DNA of 64,000 nt from Agrobacterium arsenijevicii. GTDB lineage: Bacteria > Pseudomonadota > Alphaproteobacteria > Rhizobiales > Rhizobiaceae. The stretch lies in the NCBI GenBank assembly GCA_000949895.1, contig JWIT01000010.1:124001-188000 (forward strand). The letters run 5' to 3'. The notes below the pieces were generated by a model. The model was not told where the DNA came from and did not search any database. It was given only the letters and a program-made list of their open reading frames with translations. Made by a program: the position numbers and the translations under genes. Position 1 is the stretch's first letter. Every line of letters starts with the position of its first letter. This document shows, one piece after another, positions 9,207 to 19,400 of the stretch.

Positions 9207-9244
9207 TCGATACTTTTCTCGACAACAATCCAAGGGAGGATATT

Positions 9245-10252
9245 ATGAGAAAGCTTCTTCTGACCACTACGGCGATCGCTTTTGCGGTCGGCGCTGCAGC
9301 ACCGGCAATGGCTGAATTCAAAAGCCGCAACATCCGTCTCTCGAACGGCATCAACCAGGATCACCCGGTTGGCAACGGCGTCAAGGCCATGCAGGCCTGC
9401 CTCGATGAAAAGTCCGGCGGCAAGCTGAAGCTGACCGCATTCTGGGGCGGCGCTCTCGGCGGCGACCTTCAGGCGACGCAGGCCCTGCGCTCCGGCGTTC
9501 AGGAAGCGGTCGTGACGTCTTCGTCGCCGCTCGTCGGCCTGATCCCGTCGCTCGGCGTCTTCGACCTGCCGTTCCTCTTTGCCAACGACAAGGAAGCCGA
9601 TGCCGTGATGGACGGCACCTTCGGCGACATGATGAACAAGAAGCTGGAAGAACAGGGCCTCGTAAACCTGGCTTACTGGGAAAACGGCTTCCGCAACCTG
9701 TCGAACTCCAAGCATGCCGTGAACAAGTGGGAAGACTTCTCCGGCCTCAAGGTTCGCGTGATGCAGAACAACATCTTCCTCGACACCTTCCAGAACCTCG
9801 GTGCCAATGCGACGCCGATGGCTTTCGGCGAAGTGTTCTCGGCGCTTGAAACCAACGCGATCGACGCACAGGAAAACCCCTATGTAACGATCGACACCTC
9901 CAAGTTCTACGAGGTGCAGAAGTACATCACCGAGACGAACCACGCCTACACACCGTTCCTCTTCCTCTTCTCCAAGCCGATCTTCGACAGCTACTCGCCC
10001 GAAGAACAGACGGCCCTGCGTGAATGCGCAGTCGTCGGCCGTGACGAAGAGCGTAAGGTCATCCGCGAACTGAACCAGAAGTCGCTGGAGAAGATCAAGG
10101 CTGCCGGTCTCGAAGTGAACACGCTGTCTCCGGAAGAACAGACCCGTATTCGCGAGAAGTCGATGGTCGTCTACGAAAAGCACAAGGCTGAAATCGGCGC
10201 TGACGTCGTTGACGCCGTTCTGGCGGACCTGAAGAAGATCCGCGGCCAGTAA
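9245..10252 (+). CDS. TRAP transporter substrate-binding protein (DctP family)
   Basis: 335 residues. A Sec signal peptide MRKLLLTTTAIAFAVGAAAPAMA is cleaved near residue 23. The mature protein shows the DctP pattern, including GGALGGDLQATQALRSG, a conserved arginine in LKVRVMQNN that binds the ligand carboxylate, and ETNAIDAQENP. ATG 9245 follows AGGGAGG. It is the last gene of the TRAP operon and is followed by an intrinsic terminator. The carboxylate-binding fold agrees with a sugar-acid cargo. Confidence 0.92.
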   Translation: MRKLLLTTTAIAFAVGAAAPAMAEFKSRNIRLSNGINQDHPVGNGVKAMQACLDEKSGGKLKLTAFWGGALGGDLQATQALRSGVQEAVVTSSSPLVGLIPSLGVFDLPFLFANDKEADAVMDGTFGDMMNKKLEEQGLVNLAYWENGFRNLSNSKHAVNKWEDFSGLKVRVMQNNIFLDTFQNLGANATPMAFGEVFSALETNAIDAQENPYVTIDTSKFYEVQKYITETNHAYTPFLFLFSKPIFDSYSPEEQTALRECAVVGRDEERKVIRELNQKSLEKIKAAGLEVNTLSPEEQTRIREKSMVVYEKHKAEIGADVVDAVLADLKKIRGQ

Positions 10253-10274
10253 TCCTGTCTGCATAAAATTGAAA

Positions 10275-10306
10275 ACACCCGGAGGTCCGCCTCCGGGTGT
10301 TTTTGT
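10275..10306 (+). terminator. Intrinsic terminator of the TRAP operon
   Basis: ACACCCGGAGG and CCTCCGGGTGT form a perfect 11-bp stem with a 4-base loop, followed by TTTTTGTTT. It begins 23 bp after the dctP stop. Confidence 0.9.
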
Positions 10307-10330
10307 TTATGGACACGACAGCTAAGAAAA

Positions 10331-10350
10331 AAGGCTGCCGAAGCAGCCTT
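10331..10350 (-). terminator. Intrinsic terminator of acsA
   Basis: AAGGCTGC and GCAGCCTT form a perfect 8-bp stem with loop CGAA. Reading leftward the stem is followed by TTTTTTC, and it lies 19 bp beyond the acsA stop. Confidence 0.85.
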
Positions 10351-10368
10351 TCTCAATATGGTCGACCG

Positions 10369-12327
10369 TCAGGAGGCGGCCAGCCGGTTCTGCCGGTTGG
10401 CGATGAGATCTTCGACCACTGCCGGATCGGCGAGTGTAGATGTATCCCCCAGCGCACCGAAATCATCCTCGGCGATTTTCCGCAGGATGCGCCGCATGAT
10501 CTTGCCGGAACGGGTCTTGGGCAGACCCGGCGCGAACTGGATCTTGTCAGGCGTCGCAACCGGCCCGATCTCGTTGCGCACGTGCTTTATAAGCTCCTCG
10601 CGCAGCGCATAATCGCCATTCTGCCCAGCCATCAGCGTGACATAACAATAGATGCCCTGACCCTTGATGGGGTGCGTATAACCGACCACGGCCGCTTCCG
10701 AAACCTGGTGATGCGATACCAGCGCCGATTCCACCTCGGCCGTGCCGAGGCGGTGGCCGGAAACGTTCAGCACGTCATCGACGCGGCCGGTGATCCAGTA
10801 ATAACCGTCCTCATCGCGTCGGCAGCCATCGCCGGTGAAGTACTTGCCCTTGTAGGTCGAGAAATAGGTGTCGATAAAGCGCTGGTGATCGCCATAAACC
10901 GACCGCGACTGACCTGGCCAGCTGTCGGTGATGCAGAGATTGCCGTCGGCCGGCCCTTCCAGCACATTGCCCTCGGCATCGACAAGCTGCGGCTGCACGC
11001 CGAAGAATGGCCGTGTCGCCGAACCCGGCTTCAGATCGGTCGCGCCCGGCAACGGCGATATCAGAATACCGCCAGTTTCCGTCTGCCACCAGGTATCAAC
11101 AATCGGGCTCTTGTCCTCACCGACCACATGGTAATACCACTCCCAAGCTTCGGGATTGATCGGCTCTCCCACCGTGCCAAGAAGACGGATGCTGGAGCGC
11201 GACGAGCGCGTGACGAATTGGTCGCCCGCCCCCATCAGCGATCGGAGCGCCGTCGGCGCGGTATAGAAGATATTGACTTTATGTTTGTCGATAACTTCCC
11301 AGAAACGACCCTGATCCGGGAAGTTGGGAACACCCTCGAACATCAGCGTCGTCGCACAATTCGCAAGCGGCCCATAGACAATATAAGAATGTCCGGTAAC
11401 CCAGCCGACATCGGCCGTACACCAGAAGACCTCGCCATCCTTGTAGTCGAAGACATATTCATGCGTCATCGACGTATAGACGAGGTAACCACCCGTCGTG
11501 TGCAGAACGCCCTTGGGCTTACCGGTGGAACCTGATGTGTAGAGGATGAACAGCGGATCTTCCGCTCGCATCTTCGCCGGTGGGCAATCCGGTTTCACCG
11601 TGGCGATTTCCTGATGGTACCAGATATCGCGGCCTGGCGCCCAGCCGGTCTTGCCGCCAGTGCGGCGCACGACAAGAACCTTGTTGACGATAACATATTG
11701 CTTGGCGGCGATATCGATCGCCTTGTCAGTGTTTTCCTTGAGCGGGATCGGCTTGCCGCCGCGCACGCCTTCATCGCAGGTGATGACGAAGGTTGATTCA
11801 CAGTCGACGATACGGCCGGCCAGCGCTTCCGGCGAGAAGCCGCCAAAGACGACGGAATGCACGGCACCGATGCGGGCACAGGCGAGCATGGCATAGGCCG
11901 CCTCGGGGATCATCGGCATGTAGATGGTGACGCGGTCACCCTTCTTGACGCCGTGCTTCTTCAGCACATTGGCCAGGCGGCAGACATAGTCGTAAAGCTG
12001 GTTATAGGTGATCTTCTTGTCGATATAGGGATTGTCACCTTCCCAGATGATCGCCGTGCGCTCGCCATGCGTCTTCAGGTGCCGGTCGATACAGTTGTAG
12101 GAAACGTTGGTCAGACCATCCTCGAACCACTTGATCGGCACTCTTCCCTTGAAGGAGGTGTTCTTGACCTTGGTATAGGGCTTGAACCAGTCGATCCGCC
12201 GGCCATGCTTGTCCCAGAATTTTTCGGGGTTCTCGACGCTCTCCTGATACCATTTCTGGTAACGCTCATTGTCGATGAGCGTCCGGGCTTTTGCCGATTT
12301 GAGCACCGGGTAGATTTTGGCAGACAT
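10369..12327 (-). CDS. acsA: Acetyl-CoA synthetase (AMP-forming)
   Basis: 652 residues, the same as E. coli Acs. ATG 12327 is chosen because an AGGAGG-type site directly precedes it; an upstream in-frame start would add 21 unsupported residues. Motifs include the AMP-loop [15 protein letters not shown], the W-rich WWQTETGG near residue 415, [23 protein letters not shown] and the C-terminal [12 protein letters not shown] with the lysine usually regulated by acetylation. It converts acetate, ATP and CoA to acetyl-CoA in the cytoplasm. It stands alone between two terminators. Confidence 0.97.
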   Translation of the reverse strand: MSAKIYPVLKSAKARTLIDNERYQKWYQESVENPEKFWDKHGRRIDWFKPYTKVKNTSFKGRVPIKWFEDGLTNVSYNCIDRHLKTHGERTAIIWEGDNPYIDKKITYNQLYDYVCRLANVLKKHGVKKGDRVTIYMPMIPEAAYAMLACARIGAVHSVVFGGFSPEALAGRIVDCESTFVITCDEGVRGGKPIPLKENTDKAIDIAAKQYVIVNKVLVVRRTGGKTGWAPGRDIWYHQEIATVKPDCPPAKMRAEDPLFILYTSGSTGKPKGVLHTTGGYLVYTSMTHEYVFDYKDGEVFWCTADVGWVTGHSYIVYGPLANCATTLMFEGVPNFPDQGRFWEVIDKHKVNIFYTAPTALRSLMGAGDQFVTRSSRSSIRLLGTVGEPINPEAWEWYYHVVGEDKSPIVDTWWQTETGGILISPLPGATDLKPGSATRPFFGVQPQLVDAEGNVLEGPADGNLCITDSWPGQSRSVYGDHQRFIDTYFSTYKGKYFTGDGCRRDEDGYYWITGRVDDVLNVSGHRLGTAEVESALVSHHQVSEAAVVGYTHPIKGQGIYCYVTLMAGQNGDYALREELIKHVRNEIGPVATPDKIQFAPGLPKTRSGKIMRRILRKIAEDDFGALGDTSTLADPAVVEDLIANRQNRLAAS

Positions 12328-12560
12328 GAACTCCTCCTGGAACCAGATATGGCTAGATATGCGTGGCCTTGAGACTCCCACCTCAGGCATGTGTTGAATT
12401 CATAGCAGTTCAAATGCACACGGCAATTAGACAAAGGCATTTGTTTCGCAAAGAATTGCAATTATGATGCAATCCGGTTATAGAGCGCCAATTATCCCGG
12501 AAATCAGTGGTTGATACCACGCCCGCGACCCCGGCGCGGACGGACAGAAGGACTGTATCT

Positions 12561-13265
12561 ATGGCTCAACAATTGCTCATGCCAAAAGCTACGGCTGTAT
12601 GGCTGGTTGACAACACCGCGCTGTCGTTCGATCAGATCGCCACGTTCTGCAAACTGCATCCGCTCGAAGTCAAGGCAATTGCCGACGGTGAAGCCGCGCA
12701 GGGCATCAAGGGTCTGGATCCTATCGCGACCGGACAGCTTTCCCGCGACGAGATCGCCCGCGCTGAAGGCAATCCCAACCACAAGCTCAAGCTTTCCGAG
12801 CCGAAGGTTCGTGTGCCTGAATCCAAGCGCCGTGGCCCGCGCTACACGCCGGTTTCCAAGCGCCAGGATCGTCCGAACGCCATTCTCTGGCTGGTTCGTA
12901 ACCATCCGGAGCTGAAGGATGCGCAGATTTCGCGCCTCGTCGGCACCACCAAATCCACCATCGAGCAGATCCGCGATCGTACCCACTGGAACTCGGCCAA
13001 CCTGACCCCGATGGACCCGGTAACGCTTGGCCTCTGCAGCCAGATCGATCTCGACCTCGAAGTCGAACGCGCATCGCGCGGCCGCCCGCTGCCGACAGCA
13101 GAAGAGCTTGGCAACACGCTGCAGCCGGCAACGGCGACGGAAGGTCTGGACTACAGCTTCCAGCGCGAAGAAGAAGAAAAGCAGATCGACGCGGACGCCG
13201 TCTTCAAGAAGCTCAGCTCGCTGAAATCGGCACCGAAGGACGAAGACGAGGACGATCACTACTGA
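12561..13265 (+). CDS. trcR: TrcR-like cell-cycle transcriptional regulator (DUF1013)
   Basis: 234 residues from ATG 12561 after AGAAGGA. The conserved N-terminus is MAQQLLMPKATAVWLVDNTA, followed by a helix-turn-helix-like stretch LSFDQIATFCKLHPLEVKAIADGE and a second one, RNHPELKDAQISRLVGTTKSTIEQIRDR. The C-terminus is acidic and disordered (EEEEKQ, DEDEDD). This matches DUF1013, a protein found almost universally in Alphaproteobacteria and named TrcR, a cell-cycle transcriptional regulator, in Caulobacter-type annotation. It is monocistronic with its own terminator. Target genes cannot be read here. Confidence 0.85.
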   Translation: MAQQLLMPKATAVWLVDNTALSFDQIATFCKLHPLEVKAIADGEAAQGIKGLDPIATGQLSRDEIARAEGNPNHKLKLSEPKVRVPESKRRGPRYTPVSKRQDRPNAILWLVRNHPELKDAQISRLVGTTKSTIEQIRDRTHWNSANLTPMDPVTLGLCSQIDLDLEVERASRGRPLPTAEELGNTLQPATATEGLDYSFQREEEEKQIDADAVFKKLSSLKSAPKDEDEDDHY

Positions 13266-13288
13266 TCGAAAGTCTTTCCGTTTATGAA

Positions 13289-13317
13289 AACCCGGCCGCT
13301 GCGCCGGGTTTTTTTGT
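13289..13317 (+). terminator. Intrinsic terminator of trcR
   Basis: AACCCGGC and GCCGGGTT form an 8-bp stem with a 6-base loop followed by TTTTTGTTTT, 23 bp after the stop. It also separates the gene from the convergent YggS-type gene. Confidence 0.88.
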
Positions 13318-13326
13318 TTTCAGAGC

Positions 13327-13986
13327 CTAGCGGGCGCCGAAGATTGCCGAGCCGACGCGCACGCTGGTGGCGCCGAATTCTATCGCCGTCTCGAAATCAC
13401 CGGACATGCCCATGGAAAGCTTCTCAAGGCCGCATTGTTTCGCAAGCTTCGCCAGAAGCGCGAAATGCGGGCCGGGATTTTCCTCAGCCGGCGGAATGCA
13501 CATCAATCCCTCGACCGGCAATTTCAGCTCGTCCCGGCAAAAAGCCACGAAGGCGACCGTCTCGCGTGGATCGATGCCTGCCTTCTGCGGCTCCAGCCCG
13601 GTATTGACCTGAACATAAAAGCGAAGGCTGCGTCCCTGTTTGCCGCATTCCTCGGAAAGCGCACGGGCGATCTTTTCCCGATCAATGCTCTGCACGACAT
13701 CGAACAGCGCAACGGCATCCGCTGCCTTGTTGGATTGCAGCGGGCCGATCAGGTGCAACTCGACGTCAGGTGTCTTCTCTTTCAGCGCGGGCCACTTGCC
13801 CTGCGCTTCCTGCACGCGGTTTTCGCCGAACACGCGCTGACCGCTGTCGATCACCGGCTGGATCTCTTCCGCTTCGAACGTCTTCGAGACGGCGACGAGG
13901 GTAACATCCGTCGCCTTGCGGCCGGACTTTTCCGCTGTCTCCGCTATGCGCTGCCTGACATCCTCAAGACGTGCTTCGATTTCCAT
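13327..13986 (-). CDS. PLP homeostasis protein, YggS/PROSC family
   Basis: 219 residues from ATG 13986; a GTG immediately before it is an equal alternative. This is a single-domain alanine-racemase-like barrel that binds pyridoxal phosphate. The PLP lysine lies in LVAVSKTFEAEEI (about residue 34). FGENRVQEAQGKW, LHLIGPLQSNKA and LSMGMSGDFETAIEFGATSVRVGSAIFG (C-terminal phosphate-binding) follow in the normal order. The family buffers free PLP and affects amino- and keto-acid balance but has no known catalytic activity. Its 3' end lies next to the trcR terminator. Confidence 0.93.
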   Translation of the reverse strand: MEIEARLEDVRQRIAETAEKSGRKATDVTLVAVSKTFEAEEIQPVIDSGQRVFGENRVQEAQGKWPALKEKTPDVELHLIGPLQSNKAADAVALFDVVQSIDREKIARALSEECGKQGRSLRFYVQVNTGLEPQKAGIDPRETVAFVAFCRDELKLPVEGLMCIPPAEENPGPHFALLAKLAKQCGLEKLSMGMSGDFETAIEFGATSVRVGSAIFGAR

Positions 13987-14178
13987 CACAGGACCTTTAT
14001 TTGAACATTCTGAACGCTAACTAGACGCCGATTGCCTTGATGCCAAGCGGCTTTAGCACCATTTGGGGAACGCTGGCCAAGATTGAACGCCCGAACGTCC
14101 CGCCAAACTTGACGCCCCGGTCGTTTCATGGTGAAGGTCAGCGCAAATTTTTCCCCTCGATACCCGGAATTCTAAACA

Positions 14179-16809
14179 ATGGCCATCGAACGTTACAATC
14201 CTCGCGACGCCGAGCCGCGTTGGCAGCAGAAATGGAACGAAGACAACGTTTTCGTGACCGACAACAGCGATCCGCGCGAGAAGTATTACGTTCTTGAGAT
14301 GTTTCCCTACCCGTCGGGACGCATTCACATGGGTCACGTTCGCAACTACGCCATGGGCGACGTCGTCGCCCGCTACAAGCGTGCGCGCGGCTTCAACGTT
14401 CTGCACCCGATGGGCTGGGACGCCTTCGGCATGCCTGCGGAAAACGCGGCAATGCAGAACAAGGTCCATCCGAAGGACTGGACCTACCAGAACATCGCCA
14501 CCATGCGCGACCAGCTGAAATCCATGGGCCTGTCGCTGGACTGGACCCGTGAATTCGCAACCTGCGATGTGGAATACTACCATCGCCAGCAGGCGCTGTT
14601 CGTCGATTTCATGGAAAAGGGTCTGGTCTACCGCAAGCAGTCCAAGGTCAACTGGGACCCGGTCGACCACACCGTTCTGGCCAACGAGCAGGTGATCGAC
14701 GGCCGCGGCTGGCGTTCCGGCGCGCTGGTCGAACAGCGCGAATTGACGCAATGGTTCTTCCGCATCACCGATTTCAGCCAGGATCTGCTGGACGAGCTGG
14801 ACACGCTGGACCAGTGGCCGGAAAAAGTGCGCCTGATGCAGAAGAACTGGATCGGCCGTTCCGAGGGCCTGTCCCTGCGCTGGCAAACCGTTGCTGACAC
14901 GGCGCCGGAAGGCTTTTCCGACATCACCGTTTATACGACGCGTCCCGACACCCTGTTCGGCGCATCCTTCCTGGCGATCGCCGCCGACCACCCGCTGGCG
15001 AGAGAACTGTCGGTGAATAACCCTGATATTGCCGAGTTCTGCGACGAATGCCGCCGCCATGGCACGTCTCTCGCGGCGCTGGAAACGGCGGAAAAGGAGG
15101 GTATCGATACCGGCGTCAAGGTCGTGCATCCGCTGGACCCCACATGGGAACTGCCGGTCTATGTCGCCAACTTCGTGCTGATGGACTACGGCACGGGCGC
15201 GATTTTCGGCTGCCCCTCGGGCGACCAGCGCGATCTGGATTTCGCGCGCAAATACGATCTGCCGGTTATAGCCGTCGTTGCGCCGGAAGGCCCCGACGCT
15301 GCCAGCTTCACCATTGATGACGTCGCCTTCACCGATGACGGCGTGATGATCAATTCAGGCTTCCTGAACGGCATGAATACGGTCGATGCCTTTGAGGCGG
15401 TCGTGCAGAAGCTCTCTGCCCAGACGCTGGGCAACACGCCGCAGGCCGAGCGCAAGGTCAATTTCCGCCTGCGTGACTGGGGCATTTCCCGCCAGCGTTA
15501 CTGGGGTTGCCCGATCCCCGTCATCCATTGCGAAGTCTGCGGCGTGGTGCCGGTTCCGAAAAAGGACCTGCCGGTCAAGCTGCCGGACGACGTGACCTTC
15601 GATGTGCCCGGCAACCCGCTGGACCGGCACCCCACGTGGCGTCACGTTGCCTGCCCGCAATGCGGCCATGACGCGCGTCGCGAAACCGACACGATGGACA
15701 CCTTCGTCGATTCCAGCTGGTATTACACCCGCTTCACCGCGCCGTGGGAAGATGAGCCGACCGACCCGAAGGTGGCCAACCACTGGCTGCCCGTCGATCA
15801 GTATATCGGCGGCATCGAGCATGCCATTCTGCATTTGCTCTATTCGCGCTTCTTCACCCGCGCCATGCGCGAGACCGGCCATGTCGGCGTCAAGGAGCCC
15901 TTCAAGGGCCTGTTCACGCAGGGCATGGTGGTGCACGAGACCTACAGCCATGGTGAAGGCACCGGCCGCGAATGGGTAGCGCCCGCCGACCTGCGCATCG
16001 AAGAGACGGACGGCGCCCGCCGGGCATTCCTCCTGTCCTCCGGTGCGGAAGTGAAGATCGGCTCGATCGAGAAGATGTCGAAGTCGAAAAAGAACGTGGT
16101 CGATCCGGATGACATCATTGCATCCTACGGGGCGGATACTGCACGCTTCTTCGTCCTGTCAGACTCTCCGCCCGATCGCGACGTCATCTGGTCCGAAGCC
16201 GGCGTGGAGGGCTCAAACCGCTTCGTCCAACGCGTCTGGCGCATCATCGGCGAAGTCGCCAATGAGCTGAAGAGTGTCACGCCGAAGCCCGCGAACGAGG
16301 GTGAAGGCCTGGTAGCTTCCAAGGCGGCCCACAAGACGCTGAAGGCCGTTCAGGAAGATCTGGACAAGCTCGCCTTCAACAAGGCGATCGCCCGTATTTA
16401 CGAACTGGTCAACGCGCTCGCAGCCCCTCTTGCCGATGTTGCGGCGGGCGGCAAGCCGGACGACGTCAAGGCGGCGGCACGCGATGCGGTCGAAATCCTC
16501 ATCCGCATCATCGCCCCCATGACGCCACATCTGGCGGAAGAATGCTGGTCGGCGCTGGGCAACGAGGGTCTCGTCGCCCAAACGCCATGGCCAACCTTCG
16601 TGGCTTCGCTGGTTGAAGAAAACGATGTGGTCATGCCCGTTCAGGTCAACGGCAAGAAGCGCGGTGAATTGACAATCGCGCGCGATGCGGATCAAGATGC
16701 GGTCCGAGCGGCTGCCCTTGCGCTGGATGCCGTCAAATCCATTCTTGCCGGTGGCGAGCCCAAAAAAGTCATCGTGGTTCCGCAGAGGATTGTGAACATT
16801 GTTGTCTGA
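14179..16809 (+). CDS. leuS: Leucyl-tRNA synthetase
   Basis: 876 residues, normal bacterial LeuRS length. The class I HIGH motif is HMGH at residues 50-53 in [15 protein letters not shown] and KMSKS lies near residue 632 in EKMSKSKKN. The CP1 editing domain has [12 protein letters not shown], and the zinc-region [10 protein letters not shown]...CPQCGHD lies near 450-500. The C-terminal [10 protein letters not shown] segment is the tRNA-contacting domain. It charges tRNA-Leu and hydrolyses mischarged products. The gene overlaps lptE by 11 bp, and with holA forms the operon usual in Alphaproteobacteria. Confidence 0.98.
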   Translation: MAIERYNPRDAEPRWQQKWNEDNVFVTDNSDPREKYYVLEMFPYPSGRIHMGHVRNYAMGDVVARYKRARGFNVLHPMGWDAFGMPAENAAMQNKVHPKDWTYQNIATMRDQLKSMGLSLDWTREFATCDVEYYHRQQALFVDFMEKGLVYRKQSKVNWDPVDHTVLANEQVIDGRGWRSGALVEQRELTQWFFRITDFSQDLLDELDTLDQWPEKVRLMQKNWIGRSEGLSLRWQTVADTAPEGFSDITVYTTRPDTLFGASFLAIAADHPLARELSVNNPDIAEFCDECRRHGTSLAALETAEKEGIDTGVKVVHPLDPTWELPVYVANFVLMDYGTGAIFGCPSGDQRDLDFARKYDLPVIAVVAPEGPDAASFTIDDVAFTDDGVMINSGFLNGMNTVDAFEAVVQKLSAQTLGNTPQAERKVNFRLRDWGISRQRYWGCPIPVIHCEVCGVVPVPKKDLPVKLPDDVTFDVPGNPLDRHPTWRHVACPQCGHDARRETDTMDTFVDSSWYYTRFTAPWEDEPTDPKVANHWLPVDQYIGGIEHAILHLLYSRFFTRAMRETGHVGVKEPFKGLFTQGMVVHETYSHGEGTGREWVAPADLRIEETDGARRAFLLSSGAEVKIGSIEKMSKSKKNVVDPDDIIASYGADTARFFVLSDSPPDRDVIWSEAGVEGSNRFVQRVWRIIGEVANELKSVTPKPANEGEGLVASKAAHKTLKAVQEDLDKLAFNKAIARIYELVNALAAPLADVAAGGKPDDVKAAARDAVEILIRIIAPMTPHLAEECWSALGNEGLVAQTPWPTFVASLVEENDVVMPVQVNGKKRGELTIARDADQDAVRAAALALDAVKSILAGGEPKKVIVVPQRIVNIVV

Positions 16810-17347
16810 CGTTTTTTCGAGATGGAGCCGCGTTGCGGCAGCAATTTCCGTCGTGATGATGGCCGGGCTTCTGGCTGGCTGCCAGGTGCGCCCGCTTTAT
16901 GGCGAGGCGTCTGGAACCAAGGAGAGGCTGGCGGCTGTCAGCGTTTCGAATGCCGGTGACCGCATAACGCAGGAAGTGCGCAACCAGTTGATCTTTCTGA
17001 TGTCCGGCGGCGCGGGCGAACCGGCCACTGCTCAGTACAACGTCAAGATATCCGTAAGCTCGAGCGCCACTTCCACGGAAGTCGAGAACTACGACCTGAC
17101 GACCCGCACCAACAACAACTATAACGGCCCTTATCCAGGCCGCGTGGTGATGAATGGCAATTACGTTCTGACGCGTATTTCCGACGGCCAGATCCTGCGC
17201 TCCGCACGGCGCAGCGTCACGGCGCAGGTGGATCTGCCACAGCAGGAATTTGCCAAGATCAGGGCGATCCGCGACGCAGAAAACCGGGCGGCCCGCGAAC
17301 TGGCTGAAATCATCCGCACCGATATCGCCGCCACTCTCGGCCGCTGA
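16799..17347 (+). CDS. lptE: LPS-assembly lipoprotein LptE
   Basis: 182 residues if read from TTG 16799; no ATG lies upstream in frame, and an AGAGGA site is 10-15 bp before it. The N-terminal hydrophobic segment ends in the lipobox LLAGC, so Cys-28 or so becomes the lipidated residue. The rest matches the rhizobial LptE/RlpB pattern with [10 protein letters not shown] and repeated beta-strand segments. LptE plugs the LptD barrel in the outer membrane. It sits between leuS (11-bp overlap) and holA (11-bp gap), a conserved arrangement. Confidence 0.9.
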   Translation: MLSDVFSRWSRVAAAISVVMMAGLLAGCQVRPLYGEASGTKERLAAVSVSNAGDRITQEVRNQLIFLMSGGAGEPATAQYNVKISVSSSATSTEVENYDLTTRTNNNYNGPYPGRVVMNGNYVLTRISDGQILRSARRSVTAQVDLPQQEFAKIRAIRDAENRAARELAEIIRTDIAATLGR

Positions 17348-17358
17348 GAGCCGCGGCG

Positions 17359-18396
17359 GTGACGGAAATAAAATCGCATGAATTTGAGCGCTTCGCCGAA
17401 AATCCGGCGGAGCGCTTTCGCATTTTCGTGCTCTACGGCCCGGATCGCGGCCTCGTATCGGAGCGAGCCAGCGTCATTGCCAAAAAGACCGGCATCGATC
17501 CCGATGACGCCTTCGCATCACTGAAGCTTAACGCATCCGACCTGCAGGGTGATCCCGGTCGCCTTCTCGACGAGGTAAACGCTATCGGCCTTTTCGGCGG
17601 CGAAAAACTCGTCTGGGTCAAAAGTGCTTCGGCTGAAAAGGCGCTGGTGGATGCTCTCCAGATTCTGGCCGAGAGGCCACCCGAAGCGAGCTTCCTCATC
17701 ATCGAGGCAGGTGATATCAAAAAAGGCACCGGGCTGCGCAAGATCGCAGAGCCCGCACGCTCGATCGCCGCAATCCCCTGTTATGCGGACGACGCCCGTT
17801 CGTTGAATGCGTTGATCGATCAGGAACTGTCCGCTGACAATCTGCGCATTGCGCCGGCCGCACGGCAGAGACTGATCGACCAGTTGGGGGGCGACCGTAT
17901 TGCCTCGCGCAACGAGATCCGCAAGCTGGCGCTCTATTGCCGGGGCGCCGACGTGATCGAAGAAGACGATGTGCTGGCGATCATCGGCGATGCCAGTACC
18001 GTTTCGGCTGATGACGCTGTCGATGCCATCCTGAAGGGTGACAGAAACGCCTTTTTCCACGCGACCCAGAAGATCGTTTCGTCGAAGACGCCGATTTTTC
18101 TTGTGCTTCAGGGGTGCCTCAAGCAATTCCAGCTGCTGGACCAGATGCGGGCCGAAATGGACGAGAAAAAACAGCAGGCCGGTCAGGTCATGCAGACACT
18201 CGGACGCCACATCCATTTCCGAAGAAAGCCGGTCATCGAACGGGCGCTGCGGACCTGGCAGCCGGCTGCGATCGCCCGCGAGATGAACCGTCTGCAAGCA
18301 GCCATATTGCAAAGCCGCCAGCGGCAAAGCCTGGAAGACAGTGTGGCGCTTTTGACGTTGCTGTCGACCACCCTGCAATCCGGCCGCGGCGGATAG
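17359..18396 (+). CDS. holA: DNA polymerase III delta subunit
   Basis: 345 residues, starting at GTG 17359 behind GAGAGCCGCGG. The sequence VLYGPDRGLVSERA is the degenerate P-loop of the clamp-loader delta subunit, GLFGGEKLVWV and FLIIEAGDIKKGTGLRK follow in domain I-II, and the C-terminal collar domain has LQGCLKQFQLLDQM. Delta opens the beta clamp during clamp loading. It is third in the leuS-lptE-holA operon and is followed by a strong terminator. Confidence 0.93.
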   Translation: MTEIKSHEFERFAENPAERFRIFVLYGPDRGLVSERASVIAKKTGIDPDDAFASLKLNASDLQGDPGRLLDEVNAIGLFGGEKLVWVKSASAEKALVDALQILAERPPEASFLIIEAGDIKKGTGLRKIAEPARSIAAIPCYADDARSLNALIDQELSADNLRIAPAARQRLIDQLGGDRIASRNEIRKLALYCRGADVIEEDDVLAIIGDASTVSADDAVDAILKGDRNAFFHATQKIVSSKTPIFLVLQGCLKQFQLLDQMRAEMDEKKQQAGQVMQTLGRHIHFRRKPVIERALRTWQPAAIAREMNRLQAAILQSRQRQSLEDSVALLTLLSTTLQSGRGG

Positions 18397-18413
18397 CTGG
18401 CTGAAGATCAGCA

Positions 18414-18446
18414 AAAAGCCCTCGCGCTTGCGCTGCGAGGGCTTTT
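18414..18446. terminator. Bidirectional terminator between holA and fdxA
   Basis: AAAAGCCCTCGC and GCGAGGGCTTTT form a perfect 12-bp stem with a 9-base loop. T-runs exist on both strands, so it can end holA (rightward) and the convergent ferredoxin gene (leftward). Confidence 0.88.
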
Positions 18447-18483
18447 AAAATCGCGTCATGAAAGACACCCGGGTGTCGGGCAC

Positions 18484-18822
18484 TCAGTCGCCCTGACCGG
18501 GCTCGGCGGAGAAATAAAGCTCCAGCTTGCCTGTCACGCCGTCCATTTCCTTGGCTTCCGGCATGGGGTCACGCTTTATCGTGATATTCGGCCAGATCGC
18601 CGCATATTCCGTATTGAGCTTCAGCCACTTGTCGAGACCCGGCTCCGTGTCGGGCTTGATCGCTTCGGCAGGACATTCCGGTTCGCACACACCACAATCG
18701 ATGCATTCGTCAGGATTGATGGCGAGGAAATTTTCACCCTCGTAAAAGCAGTCGACGGGGCAAACTTCAACGCAATCGGTATATTTGCAGCGAATGCAAT
18801 TGTCGGTCACGACATATGTCAT
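18484..18822 (-). CDS. fdxA: 7Fe ferredoxin ([3Fe-4S][4Fe-4S])
   Basis: 112 residues from ATG 18822. The first cluster has C9-x2-C12-x4-C17-x3-C21 in [17 protein letters not shown] and the second is [11 protein letters not shown]. The extended acidic C-terminus [17 protein letters not shown] is typical of FdxA, a low-potential electron carrier of the cytoplasm. It follows the S4-protein and helicase genes in the same direction, with a gap of about 160 bp. Confidence 0.95.
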   Translation of the reverse strand: MTYVVTDNCIRCKYTDCVEVCPVDCFYEGENFLAINPDECIDCGVCEPECPAEAIKPDTEPGLDKWLKLNTEYAAIWPNITIKRDPMPEAKEMDGVTGKLELYFSAEPGQGD

Positions 18823-18980
18823 GATGAACTCCAGAATATGCAGGCCGGGTCTGTGGGCTTCGGAACACAAGCCGTCGCCCGGAATTCAGACAGGGCAATT
18901 TTGCAAGTGAGGTAATGCCTTTGCCTTCAGATAGCAAGGATAAACAATTCTGAAAAACGGGTATGACTTGGAGGTTTATT

Positions 18981-19397
18981 CTATTCTTTGCTTCCGTCGC
19001 TGTCCGACAGAAACTTGTCGATCGCCCGGCGCTCCTTTTTGGTCGGGCGGCCGCTGCCCGGCTGGCGTATCGCCTGCTCAAGAGGGCTAAAACGGTCGGA
19101 GGGCTCGCGTGGCGGCGTCCGGTCGTCGTAGAGAAGTCTGGCTTCCTCGTAGGGTCCACGCCGCTCGCCCTCGGATTTGACGACGAGCACCTTGTCCATG
19201 CGCTCGAAACCGATATCGAGCCTGTCTCCCGCCTTCACCAAATGGCTGGGCTGGCGAATGCCGACACCGTTGACCTTGACCTTACCCGACTGAATGTAGC
19301 TCTGGGCAAGCGAACGGGATTTGGCCATGCGGGCAAAGAACAGCCACTTGTCCAGACGCTGGCGCGTGCTTTCGAGTGGCTGTTCGTTGCTCCCCAT
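18981..19397 (-). CDS. hslR: S4-domain RNA-binding protein, Hsp15-like
   Basis: 138 residues. The S4 domain occupies about residues 12-60: QRLDKWLFFARMAKSRSLA, QSYIQSGKVKVNG and VKAGDRLDI. A basic C-terminal tail follows (GSGRPTKKERRAIDKF). Hsp15 rescues stalled 50S subunits carrying peptidyl-tRNA in E. coli; that role is inferred here. It starts 3 bp after the stop of the Suv3-like helicase gene and so is almost certainly translated from the same mRNA, suggesting a shared role in RNA or ribosome metabolism. Confidence 0.88.
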   Translation of the reverse strand: MGSNEQPLESTRQRLDKWLFFARMAKSRSLAQSYIQSGKVKVNGVGIRQPSHLVKAGDRLDIGFERMDKVLVVKSEGERRGPYEEARLLYDDRTPPREPSDRFSPLEQAIRQPGSGRPTKKERRAIDKFLSDSDGSKE

Positions 19398-19400
19398 AGC

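Noticed and set aside
7815..9233. 472-codon frame opposite the DctM permease
   Set aside because: Extreme Asp/His/Arg/Gln content mirrors a hydrophobic permease; not a protein.
14037..14297. 86-codon frame upstream of leuS
   Set aside because: Runs out of frame into the conserved leuS start; no motif. A leu leader peptide was considered but no leucine run or attenuator is visible.
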